From Dialister sp. CAG:486 (GTDB taxonomy: Bacteria > Bacillota > Negativicutes > Veillonellales > Dialisteraceae), in the NCBI GenBank assembly GCA_000434475.1, contig FR879557.1:1589-32670 (forward strand): a stretch of 31,082 bases of DNA. Reading direction: 5' to 3'. The position numbers and the translations under genes were made by a program. Under the pieces are notes generated by a model. It was not told the DNA's origin and searched no databases. It saw only the letters and a program-made list of their open reading frames with translations. Below, piece after piece: positions 24,645-31,082 of this stretch; the stretch's first letter is position 1; each line of letters starts with the position of its first letter.

Positions 24645-25820
24645 ATGCCTGAAAACAATGATGATTTAAGACCCAGCTGGGTACCGGAAGAGAAAAATCC
24701 TGAATTTGCCTGCTCTGTTATGCGTGGGATAGATACCACGGCAAACAGCATCACCGGCGCGAAGGAATACCCGGATGCTCCGCTTCGAAAAGTGCCGCTC
24801 CGTAAGAAAATGACCGTCGAGCAGTACATCGACGGTGTGGCCAAAGGGGATCGTGTGACGCTGTCCAAGGCCATCACGCTGATCGAAAGCAATGCGCCGA
24901 AAGACTTTGACAAAGCGCAGCGCGTACTGCAGGGACTTCTTCCCAGAACGGGCAAGGCTCTCCGTATCGGTATTACCGGTGTACCGGGGGCCGGCAAATC
25001 GACCTTCATCGAGTCCTTCGGCCAGATGCTCTGCCATCAGGGCTATAAAGTCGCCGTTCTTGCCGTCGACCCGACCTCATCCATCACAGGCGGCTCTATC
25101 CTCGGTGATAAGACACGTATGCAGAACCTGTCTCGTGAACCGAACTGCTTCATTCGACCATCTCCATCCAAAGGCACTTTGGGCGGTGTCGCGAGAAAAT
25201 CCCGTGAGACTATGCTCCTCTGCGAAGCTGCCGGCTGTGATGTCATCCTTGTCGAGACCGTCGGTGTCGGCCAGTCGGAGACCACGGTCCGCTCCATGGT
25301 CGATTTCTTCATGCTCGTCGTACTGACAGGGGCTGGCGATGACCTCCAGGGCATCAAGAAAGGCATCATGGAGCTTGCCGATGCCATCGTTGTCAACAAA
25401 GCGGATGGGGATAACCTCGAGCGTGCCAAGGTCGCCCAGGGCGAGTATGAAAGAATGTGCGAATTCATCCGTCCGGCTACCGAAGGCTGGAAAACCCATG
25501 CTTACCGCTGCTCCGCGATCAAGAAAACAGGTCTTTTGGAGCTGTGGGCCGTCATGCGTCAATTTGAAAAGGTCACAAAGAACTCCGGCATTTTTGAAAA
25601 CCGCAGACAGCGCCAGATCCTTGACTGGGTGAACAGCATGATCGATGAACATCTGCATAATCTCTTCTTTGAAGATCCGCTCATCAAGAGCCGTCTGCCA
25701 TCCGTCAAAGCGGCTGTCCTTGCGGGCGTCGTCTCCCCAAGTCAGGCCGTCACGGAGCTTATCCGCTCCTTCGATATGGATCGCGCATCCATCAAGCATT
25801 TGGAGGAAACGGAAAAGTAA
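24645..25820 (+). CDS. meaB: Second MeaB/ArgK-family GTPase, with N-terminal extension
   Basis: This is the GTPase chaperone of an AdoCbl mutase, here downstream of mutAB. The 391-residue product has P-loop GVPGAGKS (112-119), VDPTSSITGGSILGDKTRM, ETVGVGQSE and the NKAD specificity motif, plus a C-terminal dimerisation region. It has about 60 more N-terminal residues than the first MeaB (14501), including a low-complexity start (MPENNDDLRPSW). The two are clearly paralogous but diverged, and each sits by a mutase of matching type, suggesting dedicated pairs. The codon bias is milder than in mutAB, and the 400-nt gap suggests separate transcription. Confidence 0.92.
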   Translation: MPENNDDLRPSWVPEEKNPEFACSVMRGIDTTANSITGAKEYPDAPLRKVPLRKKMTVEQYIDGVAKGDRVTLSKAITLIESNAPKDFDKAQRVLQGLLPRTGKALRIGITGVPGAGKSTFIESFGQMLCHQGYKVAVLAVDPTSSITGGSILGDKTRMQNLSREPNCFIRPSPSKGTLGGVARKSRETMLLCEAAGCDVILVETVGVGQSETTVRSMVDFFMLVVLTGAGDDLQGIKKGIMELADAIVVNKADGDNLERAKVAQGEYERMCEFIRPATEGWKTHAYRCSAIKKTGLLELWAVMRQFEKVTKNSGIFENRRQRQILDWVNSMIDEHLHNLFFEDPLIKSRLPSVKAAVLAGVVSPSQAVTELIRSFDMDRASIKHLEETEK

Positions 25821-25825
25821 CTTTG

Positions 25826-26170
25826 TGACTAGTGGCTAGGGATGAGTAGCTAGGGATTAGGAGCCTCAAGGAACTAGGGAAACGCTGATTCAATCCGTGT
25901 TTCCCCTGGAAGACATCTGACTCCCGTATCGTCATTTCGAGCGAAGCGAGAAATCTTTCTTGCAGACCGATAAACGATGCGTGTGTGAACGCAGAAATAT
26001 GTAGCAACAAGGCGTCGGTTCCCATCCGTGTTTCCTTAATCAGCGTTTTCGTAAATGCCACTTTCGGGCATCGTCCCATATATACTCGCGGCGAAATCCG
26101 CGCCTTCATTTCTCATTCGAGCAAAGATTTCGTTCACAATCAAGGGACAGCACGTCCCCAGAGCTAACCC
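25826..26170. repeat. Interspersed repeats, families C, B and F-like
   Basis: Family C units (GACTAGTGGCTAGGGATG and similar, 25828-25870), a family B near-palindrome (GTCATTTCGAGCGAAGC, about 25931-25960), and a reverse F-like block with CATTTCTCATTCGAGC and ACAGCACGTCCCC (about 26090-26165). A GTGTTTCC motif occurs twice (about 25899 and 26028). No gene is visible. Confidence 0.7.
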
Positions 26171-26234
26171 GTAGCCCTTATCTTACATCTCAATGCGCCC
26201 ATGACGTGCGCAGCATGAAAAGGAGAATCATACA

Positions 26235-26804
26235 TTGTTTACCAAAGATCTATACCTGGCCGGTGGATCCTTCCATGGGCTGCAGGAAGTGTTTTCGAGG
26301 ATCTACGGTGTCGTAGATACCCAGGCGGGCTATGCGAATAGCTGTATCGAAGCTCCGACGAAGGAGCAGGTCGCCGATGGGAGCGCAGAGGCTGTGGAGT
26401 GCGTGAAGGTCACGTACAATCCGAAGAAAATCGACATCGGTATGCTCCTTAATGTATTCTTCACCATCATCAATCCGTACACCGATGGCATTCAGGGAAA
26501 ATATGTCGGCCCGCAGTACCGAAGCGGGATCTACTACACGAGCAAGGAGGATGTGCCGCAGATCAGCTACTTCCTCGTTTTCCTGCAGAATCGCGGCGTC
26601 GCTCATCAGATGACGGACAATGCCCTTGTTGTCAATGAATTCGAAGGAGAAGGGAAGGTGCGCCCGAAGGTCAGGACAGAGATGAAAGAGCTGGTGAATT
26701 TCTACCCTGCGGCCGAAGAAGAGCAGCACTATCTCAGAAGTCACCCGGATGCATATACCCCCATCGATATTCATTTGCTGGAAGAATTAAAAATCATACA
26801 GTAA
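26235..26804 (+). CDS. MsrA-family protein with catalytic Cys replaced by Ser
   Basis: The MsrA fold normally reduces methionine-(S)-sulfoxide. The 189-residue product keeps much of the scaffold: LAGG near the start, GVVDTQAGYAN, SAEAVECVKVTYNP, the GPQYRSGIYY box and EEQHYL. The hallmark GCFWG is GSFHG here (11-15), so the catalytic Cys is Ser12 and the adjacent Trp is His14. The codon is TCC, not a selenocysteine UGA. Cys36 and Cys55 remain, but no C-terminal resolving Cys exists. Classical activity is therefore unlikely; it may bind oxidised methionine without reducing it, use another residue, or be decaying, though the frame is intact. AAAAGGAG precedes the ATG. Confidence 0.8.
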   Translation: MFTKDLYLAGGSFHGLQEVFSRIYGVVDTQAGYANSCIEAPTKEQVADGSAEAVECVKVTYNPKKIDIGMLLNVFFTIINPYTDGIQGKYVGPQYRSGIYYTSKEDVPQISYFLVFLQNRGVAHQMTDNALVVNEFEGEGKVRPKVRTEMKELVNFYPAAEEEQHYLRSHPDAYTPIDIHLLEELKIIQ

Positions 26805-26852
26805 AAAGGAGCTGTGAAGAAATGAATCCGCATTTCTTCACAGCCCCTTTTT
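26803..26852 (+). terminator. Rho-independent terminator after the msrA-like gene
   Basis: A perfect 14-bp stem GCTGTGAAGAAATG/CATTTCTTCACAGC (26811-26824 with 26831-26844), extended outward by AAAAAGG/CCCTTTTT with one mismatch and ending in T5. It overlaps the stop codon region. Confidence 0.9.
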
Positions 26853-26865
26853 ACTTTGCTTTCAT

Positions 26866-27745
26866 TTGGTTCAGGGTTCAAGGTTCAGGGCTCTCGTGGC
26901 GGCTTCGCCGCCTTTTTTAGAAGATGATATTCTCGTATCGCAGCCTTCCCCTCTAGGTAATGCTCATAAAGTCTCCAAGTCACCAGTTATTCCTTTAATA
27001 AGCGGGGAGTGGATCGTCTCACATGTGTGGCATGAGATCCTTCGACTCAGTCCCCACTTGTTCTGGCTGGGGCTTTTCCCACATGGGGCGTTTTTGTCCG
27101 CTCAGGATGACGAAACGCGAGGGCGGAAGGACTCACAGGCTGGCGGTATCGCCGCCCTTTTTTTGAAGATGGTATTCTTCTATCGCAGGCTTTTTTTTAG
27201 AAGATGGTATTCTCGTATCGCAGCCTTCCCATCTAGGGGAAGGTGCCCGAAAGGGGCGGATAGGGTGACTATGGCATGAAAGACAGCTGGGATAAGGTTT
27301 CCCGGTCACTCCTATGAGAGCTGCAAGTCCCCCGCGGCAGATGGAACGCGAAAATGAGATGATCGTTATTTCACATCGCCTTTTTTGGTCAGGGCTAGGG
27401 GAATGCTGATCAGATCTGGCAATGATGGGATTGGTGTTTCCTTGGCTTGTGGGCATGCTGTCCTTTGATCACGTTTGAAAGTTTCGCTTGAATGAGAAAT
27501 GAGAAGTGGTGGTGCGGCGCATAAGAATATAGAAGCGCCGCGAATATGTATGGGGCGATGCCCGAGGGTCTGCGGATGGCGGGTTTCCCGTTTGAGGTTT
27601 CCAAACATCGATCGATGGGCCGCGAATGACAAAGATTTCTCGCTTGCGCTCGAAATGACGATACGAGAGTCTGATGTCTCTCAGTCTCCCAGTCTCCCAG
27701 TCTTTTAGTCTCAGTCCCTGGCTATCAGCCACTAGCCGCTCATCT
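26866..27745. repeat. Long mosaic of interspersed repeats (families A to F)
   Basis: In order: family D (26870-26890), GGCGGCTTCGCCGCC and a truncated family E (26898-26958), family A (about 27039-27116), two further family E starts (AGAAGATGGTATTC near 27166-27180 and 27200-27214) with one full E copy to about 27287, family F (about 27464-27520), family B (about 27631-27662), CTCAGTCTCCCAGTCTC repeats (27678-27718) and a reverse family C scrap (27720-27740). The stretch 27290-27460 shows nothing recognisable. There is no credible gene. Confidence 0.75.
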
Positions 27746-27780
27746 CATTCTATTTCCTAAACGCATTCTTGAATTTCTCA

Positions 27781-27809
27781 TTGACATGCATGACAAATGG
27801 TGCTATCAT
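27781..27809 (+). promoter_or_regulatory. Promoter of the tandem cobalamin riboswitches
   Basis: A perfect TTGACA (27781-27786), a 17-nt spacer and TATCAT (27804-27809), about 20 nt upstream of the first aptamer. Confidence 0.8.
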
Positions 27810-27828
27810 GTACTTAACCGAATAAGGA

Positions 27829-27976
27829 AAGGTAAGTGCCTTAAAGGCTTAATAGGGAAGACCGGTGAAATGCCGGCACGGTCCCGCCACTGTAATGCAG
27901 AGCGAATCCAAAATGTCACTGAGAGATCGGGAAGACGGATAAGCGAGGAAGCAGAGTCAGGAGAACTGCTTATCTT
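27829..27976 (+). ncRNA. Cobalamin riboswitch aptamer 1 of a tandem pair
   Basis: P1 AAGGTAAG/CTTATCTT (27829-27836 with 27969-27976). The core includes AATAGGGAA, ACGGTCCCGCCACTGTAA and the B12 box GCAGAGTCAGGAGAACTGC. It is followed by its own terminator at 28029-28057. Confidence 0.93.
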
Positions 27977-28028
27977 GGATCACCGTTATGACCCACGAGC
28001 GATGGGAAGGGGATGTCTTTACAGATGT

Positions 28029-28057
28029 CTCTTTGCGTTCGTGCAAAGAGGTTTTTT
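28029..28057 (+). terminator. Terminator of riboswitch 1
   Basis: CTCTTTGC (28029-28036), a 6-nt loop and GCAAAGAG (28043-28050), then a T6 run at 28052-28057. Confidence 0.88.
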
Positions 28058-28090
28058 AATGGGGATTTCGGTACTTGATAGCTTCATAAG

Positions 28091-28247
28091 AAAACAGGTG
28101 CCCTGTAGGGCTTAATAGGGAAGACCGGTGAAAGACCGGCACGGTCCCGCCACTGTAATGCAGAGTGAATCCAACGAAGTCACTGATTTGAGGAGATCGG
28201 GAAGGCTGGAGGAGCGAGGAAGCAGAGTCAGGAGAACTGCCTGTTTT
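28091..28247 (+). ncRNA. Cobalamin riboswitch aptamer 2 of a tandem pair
   Basis: P1 AAAACAGG/CCTGTTTT (28091-28098 with 28240-28247). The core is very similar to aptamer 1 (CTTAATAGGGAAGACCGGTG, CACGGTCCCGCCACTGTAA and the same B12 box), while P1 and the variable arm differ, so the two copies look like a duplication with diverged peripheries. Its terminator follows at 28313-28349. Confidence 0.93.
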
Positions 28248-28312
28248 GTACAACCGTTTGACCTACGAGCGATAGGAAGGTGTGCTTGAGTGCAAGTCCT
28301 TTTGACGTGCAT

Positions 28313-28349
28313 AATCCACCCTTTTTCTATCCAAAAGGGTGGATTTTTT
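28313..28349 (+). terminator. Terminator of riboswitch 2
   Basis: A perfect 13-bp stem AATCCACCCTTTT/AAAAGGGTGGATT (28313-28325 with 28333-28345) followed by Ts to 28349. Confidence 0.92.
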
Positions 28350-28382
28350 GATTTCCTTCTGCGGCATGATGAGGATCAATGA

Positions 28383-28933
28383 AGCAGAGCCCCTTTTGCT
28401 GAGGATGGTGACAGGGAACACTATTCTCCGAGTAGGTCCTACGGTATCTATCGTTATCTTAACGGGTGGTAGGCGGTAAACGCCTGAACTCCTTACTATC
28501 GATGTAATGCCTTCGGGCTTTACATATACCTGTGGGGATTTTCTCCATGGTTCATCTCCTTTCCGGTGATGGTCATAAAGAAATTTCATTTCTTTTGGGA
28601 AAATGATCATCACCACCCCTTCTACGAATACTTCTTCGGAAGTGACTATATATGATGTATTCCTCAGTATCTGAGGTTTACATATACCTGTGGGGTTTTC
28701 GTCCCCCATGGTTCATCTCCCTTCAGCGATGGTTTCAACAGGGAAATGGAATCATCGCTCCCCTTTTACAGATCCTTCCCTTAGGGAAGTTCCTATAGGA
28801 GGATATTTCCTCCACTCTTGGCCGGTCTATCCGGCTGACTCGACCTCCTTGGGACGTTATCGTCCTTCTGTCAAGATGGCATCAGGGAATGCCATCTTGG
28901 CTCCCTCTCTTTGGTAATAACTTTCTACGAAAG
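28383..28933 (+). ncRNA. Candidate large structured RNA downstream of the riboswitches
   Basis: About 550 nt with an unbroken series of local hairpins. They include CGTTA/TAACG (28452-28464), AGGCG/CGCCT (28471-28485), ATGTAATGCC/GGCTTTACAT with a C(UUCG)G loop (28502-28525), a nested 12+8 bp stem (28565-28614), ACTTC/GAAGT with C(UUCG)G (28630-28643), CCTCAG/CTGAGG (28662-28676), AGCGATG/CATCGCT (28725-28759), CTTCCC/GGGAAG (28775-28789), GGAGGA/TCCTCC (28798-28813), GCCGG/CCGGC (28821-28835), GGACG/CGTCC (28852-28865) and an 11-bp stem (28872-28899). Two internal repeats (from 28519 and 28677) share sequence and show compensatory pair changes. The two UUCG loops favour the + strand. A minus-strand TTGGGC-N17-TATAAT (28936-28964) leaves the other strand possible. 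Class unknown. Confidence 0.5.
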
Positions 28934-29220
28934 CTATTATACAGGTTCTCATTACGGAGCCCAACCAGCTCCAACCCCTTTGGAAGCGGCGCATGTCGCT
29001 TCTCTTTTTTTATGCCAGATGGTATGGGCAATGCTCATTAATACTGCGGTTATCCTGCTTCTGTCTTATGGTATCATTCGGACTGAACTGCATCATATAA
29101 AAAATCAGCGTTTCCTTAGATCCTTCGACTCAGCTGCCATTATTCAAAGAAGCGTTTCCCTAACATACAGCCTTTTTCTCCGCTCAGGATGACGAAAAGC
29201 AACGCACCACCACTTCTTAC
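28934..29220. repeat. Gene-free stretch ending in a family A repeat
   Basis: From 28934 to about 29115 nothing is recognisable apart from an open frame with one hydrophobic stretch, which has no ribosome site. A family A copy (GATCCTTCGACTCAGC to CTCCGCTCAGGATGACG) spans about 29119-29195. Confidence 0.6.
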
Positions 29221-29230
29221 TCCTCACTAA

Positions 29231-29257
29231 AAAAAGCAGCCTTGGGCTGCTTTTTCA
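29231..29257 (-). terminator. Terminator of the HAD/EamA operon
   Basis: On the minus strand, AAAAAGCAGCC pairs with GGCTGCTTTTT and a longer T run follows. The hairpin starts inside the stop codon region of the HAD gene. Confidence 0.88.
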
Positions 29258-30016
29258 AATCCATCCAAACCGCCTGCATGCTTCATAGATGCCGTCTTCA
29301 TCGGCCCGGCTGGTGATGTACTTGGCTTTTTCCTTGAGCTGTGGCTTGGCATTTCCCATGGCGATGGAGAACCATTCGGGGCGGAACATGGTACAGTCAT
29401 TCATGCCGTCGCCAAAGACAACGATGTCTTCATCCGGAATGGCGAAGCGGCGCTGAAGCTCCTTGATGCCGTGCTCCTTATGGATAGGCTCTATGAGCAT
29501 GGTATCCGCACGGAACCAGACGTGAGGGAGTGGGCCTAAGGGGATCTCCGCTTCCTCCTGCTTGCTGCAGGCGATGAAGATCTTGTGGATGACGGAAGCG
29601 GTGTGAAAATCAAAAGCGGGGTCTACTTCCGTCTTGTAGTAGCGGTCTTTCACCTTCTCAAGGTACCTATTCGTGGTCGTGATGCGGTATTTCTCATTTC
29701 TGATCGCAAGCGCCCAGGGATGCTTCTCGCAGTCGATGGCAGAGAGCATCGCGAAGCAGTCTTCAAGTGCAAGACCTTCATCATAAAGGATCTTGCCGTC
29801 TATGGTGACCGCATTTCCTCCGTCGGAGACAGCGGCTGTGATGCCAAGGTCACACGCGACCTGCCAGGCATCTGCCTGAATGCGTCCGGTCGCAAGCGAG
29901 ACGAAGTGCCCTGCCTTTTGGAGGCGTCGGATGGCTTCTCTGGTGCTGTCGGGATAGTCGGCAGTAAGCGGCGTGGTCAGCGTGCCGTCGATATCAAAGA
30001 AAAAGTATTTCTTCAT
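29255..30016 (-). CDS. HAD-superfamily (Cof-type, IIB) sugar-phosphate phosphatase
   Basis: The 253-residue cytoplasmic phosphatase has motif I FFDIDGTLT (6-14; nucleophile and acid Asp), motif II SLATGR, a C2B cap in the middle, a conserved Lys near IHKEHGIK, and motif IV GDGMNDCTMF. The set is typical of Cof/YbiV-like enzymes acting on sugar phosphates or flavin precursors; the substrate cannot be read from sequence. I chose the ATG at 30016, preceded by AAGGAGG. It is the second gene of a two-gene unit, 30 nt after the EamA-type transporter. Confidence 0.92.
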   Translation of the reverse strand: MKKYFFFDIDGTLTTPLTADYPDSTREAIRRLQKAGHFVSLATGRIQADAWQVACDLGITAAVSDGGNAVTIDGKILYDEGLALEDCFAMLSAIDCEKHPWALAIRNEKYRITTTNRYLEKVKDRYYKTEVDPAFDFHTASVIHKIFIACSKQEEAEIPLGPLPHVWFRADTMLIEPIHKEHGIKELQRRFAIPDEDIVVFGDGMNDCTMFRPEWFSIAMGNAKPQLKEKAKYITSRADEDGIYEACRRFGWI

Positions 30017-30046
30017 AGGGCCTCCTTGGAGAATCATTTTCTTTCA

Positions 30047-30916
30047 TTATACTACATGTTTCCTGTTCCCCAGCCAGATGCCGAAAAGGATCATGACGAT
30101 GCCGATGATCTGCGGGAAGGAGATCGATTCGCCGAGAAGCAGGAAGGAGAAGAAGAGGGCGGCGGGGAGCTCGCTGGCAGCGAGAAGACTGCCGAGGCCG
30201 GGGGAGATGTGCGGCATTCCGCTGCTAAAGAGGAGCGGCGGGAGGAAGACACCGAAGAGGGTGAGGGGAATTCCGTAGGGAAGGATAGAGGCAAAATGCG
30301 CGGGCGATACCGGAAGGTCGGGCGGCAGAAAGAGGAGAACCATCACGAGCGCGCCGCTTACCATGAGGGCGCTTTTGGTGATGGGATGGATGCCTCGTCC
30401 GATGCGGTTCATGCAGAGAAGGCCGGTGGTGTAGGAAATCGCGGCAGTAAATCCCCAAAGCATGCCGGCGGAGAGGGGAAAGGCGCCAGCGCTTCCGATC
30501 ACGCCCGCGGCCAGTACAGTGCCTGTAAGGACGATCGCGATGGAAAGGAGACGGATGCGGGTGGGTTTCTCACGTCGGATCACGCACTCGGCGAGCGTGC
30601 CGAGCCAGATGGACTGGAAAAGGAAGATGACGGCGAGCGAAGCGGGCAGGGTCTCCAGCGCGTGGTTGTAGAGCATGGTGGTGCCTGAGAGCGGAATACC
30701 GGCCAGGAGAAAGGTCAGTGCGGTCTTTTTCGCGGGGAATCTCCGCACGCGGAGAAGCCAGATGGTCCAGAGCAGAAGAAATCCAAGAAAATACTGGATG
30801 GAAGAGACGTCATTGATAGAAAAGCCCGACCGATAGGAGAGCTTGACGAGTGTGGAAATGATACCATAGGAAGCGCCGCCGGCCAAAACGAGTGCGGCAT
30901 AAAATGTTTGTGACAT
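30047..30916 (-). CDS. EamA/DMT-superfamily transporter
   Basis: The 289-residue inner-membrane protein has about ten hydrophobic helices in two EamA repeats (about 5-135 and 150-282), the usual architecture of drug/metabolite exporters. The N-terminal ASYGIISTLVKLSY and the C-terminal LLLGESISFPQIIGIVMILFG are characteristic. I chose the ATG at 30916, with AAAAGGAG upstream; a longer frame to 30985 would add a non-membrane stretch. A TATAAT -10 sits at 30945-30950 on this strand. The substrate is unknown; coupling to a HAD phosphatase suggests, weakly, export of a dephosphorylated metabolite. Confidence 0.88.
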   Translation of the reverse strand: MSQTFYAALVLAGGASYGIISTLVKLSYRSGFSINDVSSIQYFLGFLLLWTIWLLRVRRFPAKKTALTFLLAGIPLSGTTMLYNHALETLPASLAVIFLFQSIWLGTLAECVIRREKPTRIRLLSIAIVLTGTVLAAGVIGSAGAFPLSAGMLWGFTAAISYTTGLLCMNRIGRGIHPITKSALMVSGALVMVLLFLPPDLPVSPAHFASILPYGIPLTLFGVFLPPLLFSSGMPHISPGLGSLLAASELPAALFFSFLLLGESISFPQIIGIVMILFGIWLGNRKHVV

Positions 30917-31040
30917 AGATGATTGACTCCTTTTGCATGTCCCTATTATAGCATGAGAGAAGGGGGCTGGGGACTGGGGAAACACGGCGTCCCCGCTGGT
31001 GTAATGCTATTAAGTTAAGGAGATCGTTAGCCGCATAACT

Positions 31041-31082
31041 TCTTGCTTCCCCCTTCGGGGGAAGTGCCGAAGGCAATATGTG
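31041..31082. repeat. Partial family E-like repeat at the window edge
   Basis: A TTCCCCC/GGGGGAA hairpin with a TTC(G) loop followed by GTGCCGAAGG, similar to the GGGGAAGGTGCCCGAAAG part of family E; cut off by the window end. 30917-31040 holds only the EamA gene's promoter region. Confidence 0.5.

Noticed and set aside
28263..28709. Minus-strand frame of 148 codons starting behind GGGAGATGAACC, and a related 29-codon frame at 28459-28548 behind GGAGATGAACC
   Set aside because: Both starts have ribosome-site-like sequence and share PTGICK, so small peptides are not excluded. But the frames diverge at once, the longer one runs through the riboswitch terminator, and the compensatory stem changes favour structured RNA.
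28350..28940. Group II intron, tmRNA, RNase P or T-box as explanation of the hairpin-rich region
   Set aside because: I see no domain V signature, reverse transcriptase, tmRNA or RNase P core motif, and no T-box sequence.
28911..29192. + strand frame with a hydrophobic stretch (MLINTAVILLLSYGI)
   Set aside because: It opens with TTG, has no ribosome site and runs into a family A repeat; it looks like chance or a decayed remnant.
1..31082. tRNA or rRNA genes
   Set aside because: No cloverleaf with TTCRANNC-type arms and no conserved rRNA segment was noticed on either strand by eye.

Overview
The window looks like the origin-proximal chromosome of a diderm Firmicute of the class Negativicutes (Veillonellaceae-like). 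A Dialister-type, succinate-decarboxylating, propionate-forming organism is my best guess. This rests on AGGAGG-type ribosome sites, LPS-type genes (Kdo/WaaP-like kinase, O-antigen ligase-like protein), a secreted autotransporter-like passenger, and an mmdADC-type methylmalonyl-CoA decarboxylase cluster. Species is inferred from gene content only.

Layout. 1-2000: dnaA points left, with a cluster of DnaA boxes behind it (putative oriC at about 1741-1984). 2000-9900: scattered single genes (kinase-fold protein, upp, secreted beta-helix protein, metQ-like lipoprotein, O-antigen ligase-like protein), separated by long gene-free stretches built from several interspersed repeat families. These include a near-identical 288-bp block present twice. 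10.1-18.4 kb: a strongly codon-biased propionate block on the + strand: CoA-transferase, then stand-alone methylmalonyl-CoA mutase catalytic subunit, B12-binding subunit, MeaB GTPase, methylmalonyl-CoA epimerase, and decarboxylase subunits alpha, delta and gamma, ending in a clear terminator. 18.6-25.8 kb: a divergent gene for a degenerate B12-domain protein, then a cobalamin riboswitch, a second mutase of the MutA/MutB heterodimer type, and a second MeaB. 25.8-31.1 kb: repeats, an MsrA homologue lacking its catalytic cysteine, two tandem cobalamin riboswitches that lead to no recognisable gene but to a hairpin-rich stretch of about 550 nt, then an EamA-type transporter and a HAD phosphatase on the minus strand.

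How the genes work together. Succinate plus propionyl-CoA gives succinyl-CoA plus propionate (CoA-transferase). Succinyl-CoA is rearranged to (R)-methylmalonyl-CoA (AdoCbl mutase, with MeaB guarding the cofactor), epimerised, and decarboxylated to propionyl-CoA by the biotin-dependent Mmd complex, which in Veillonella pumps Na+. The membrane beta subunit (mmdB) needed for the pump is not in this window. Two mutases of different architecture, each with a MeaB, lie side by side.

Most unusual signals: (1) the stand-alone B12-fold protein that has lost the cobalamin-ligating His; (2) the tandem cobalamin riboswitches in front of an apparently non-coding structured region, whose two internal repeats show compensatory base-pair changes; (3) a cobalamin riboswitch in front of a B12-dependent, rather than B12-independent, enzyme; (4) a pseudoknot-capable leader on the first mutase operon; (5) the Cys-to-Ser MsrA. 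All pairing and motif statements were read by eye; no folding or database search was run.
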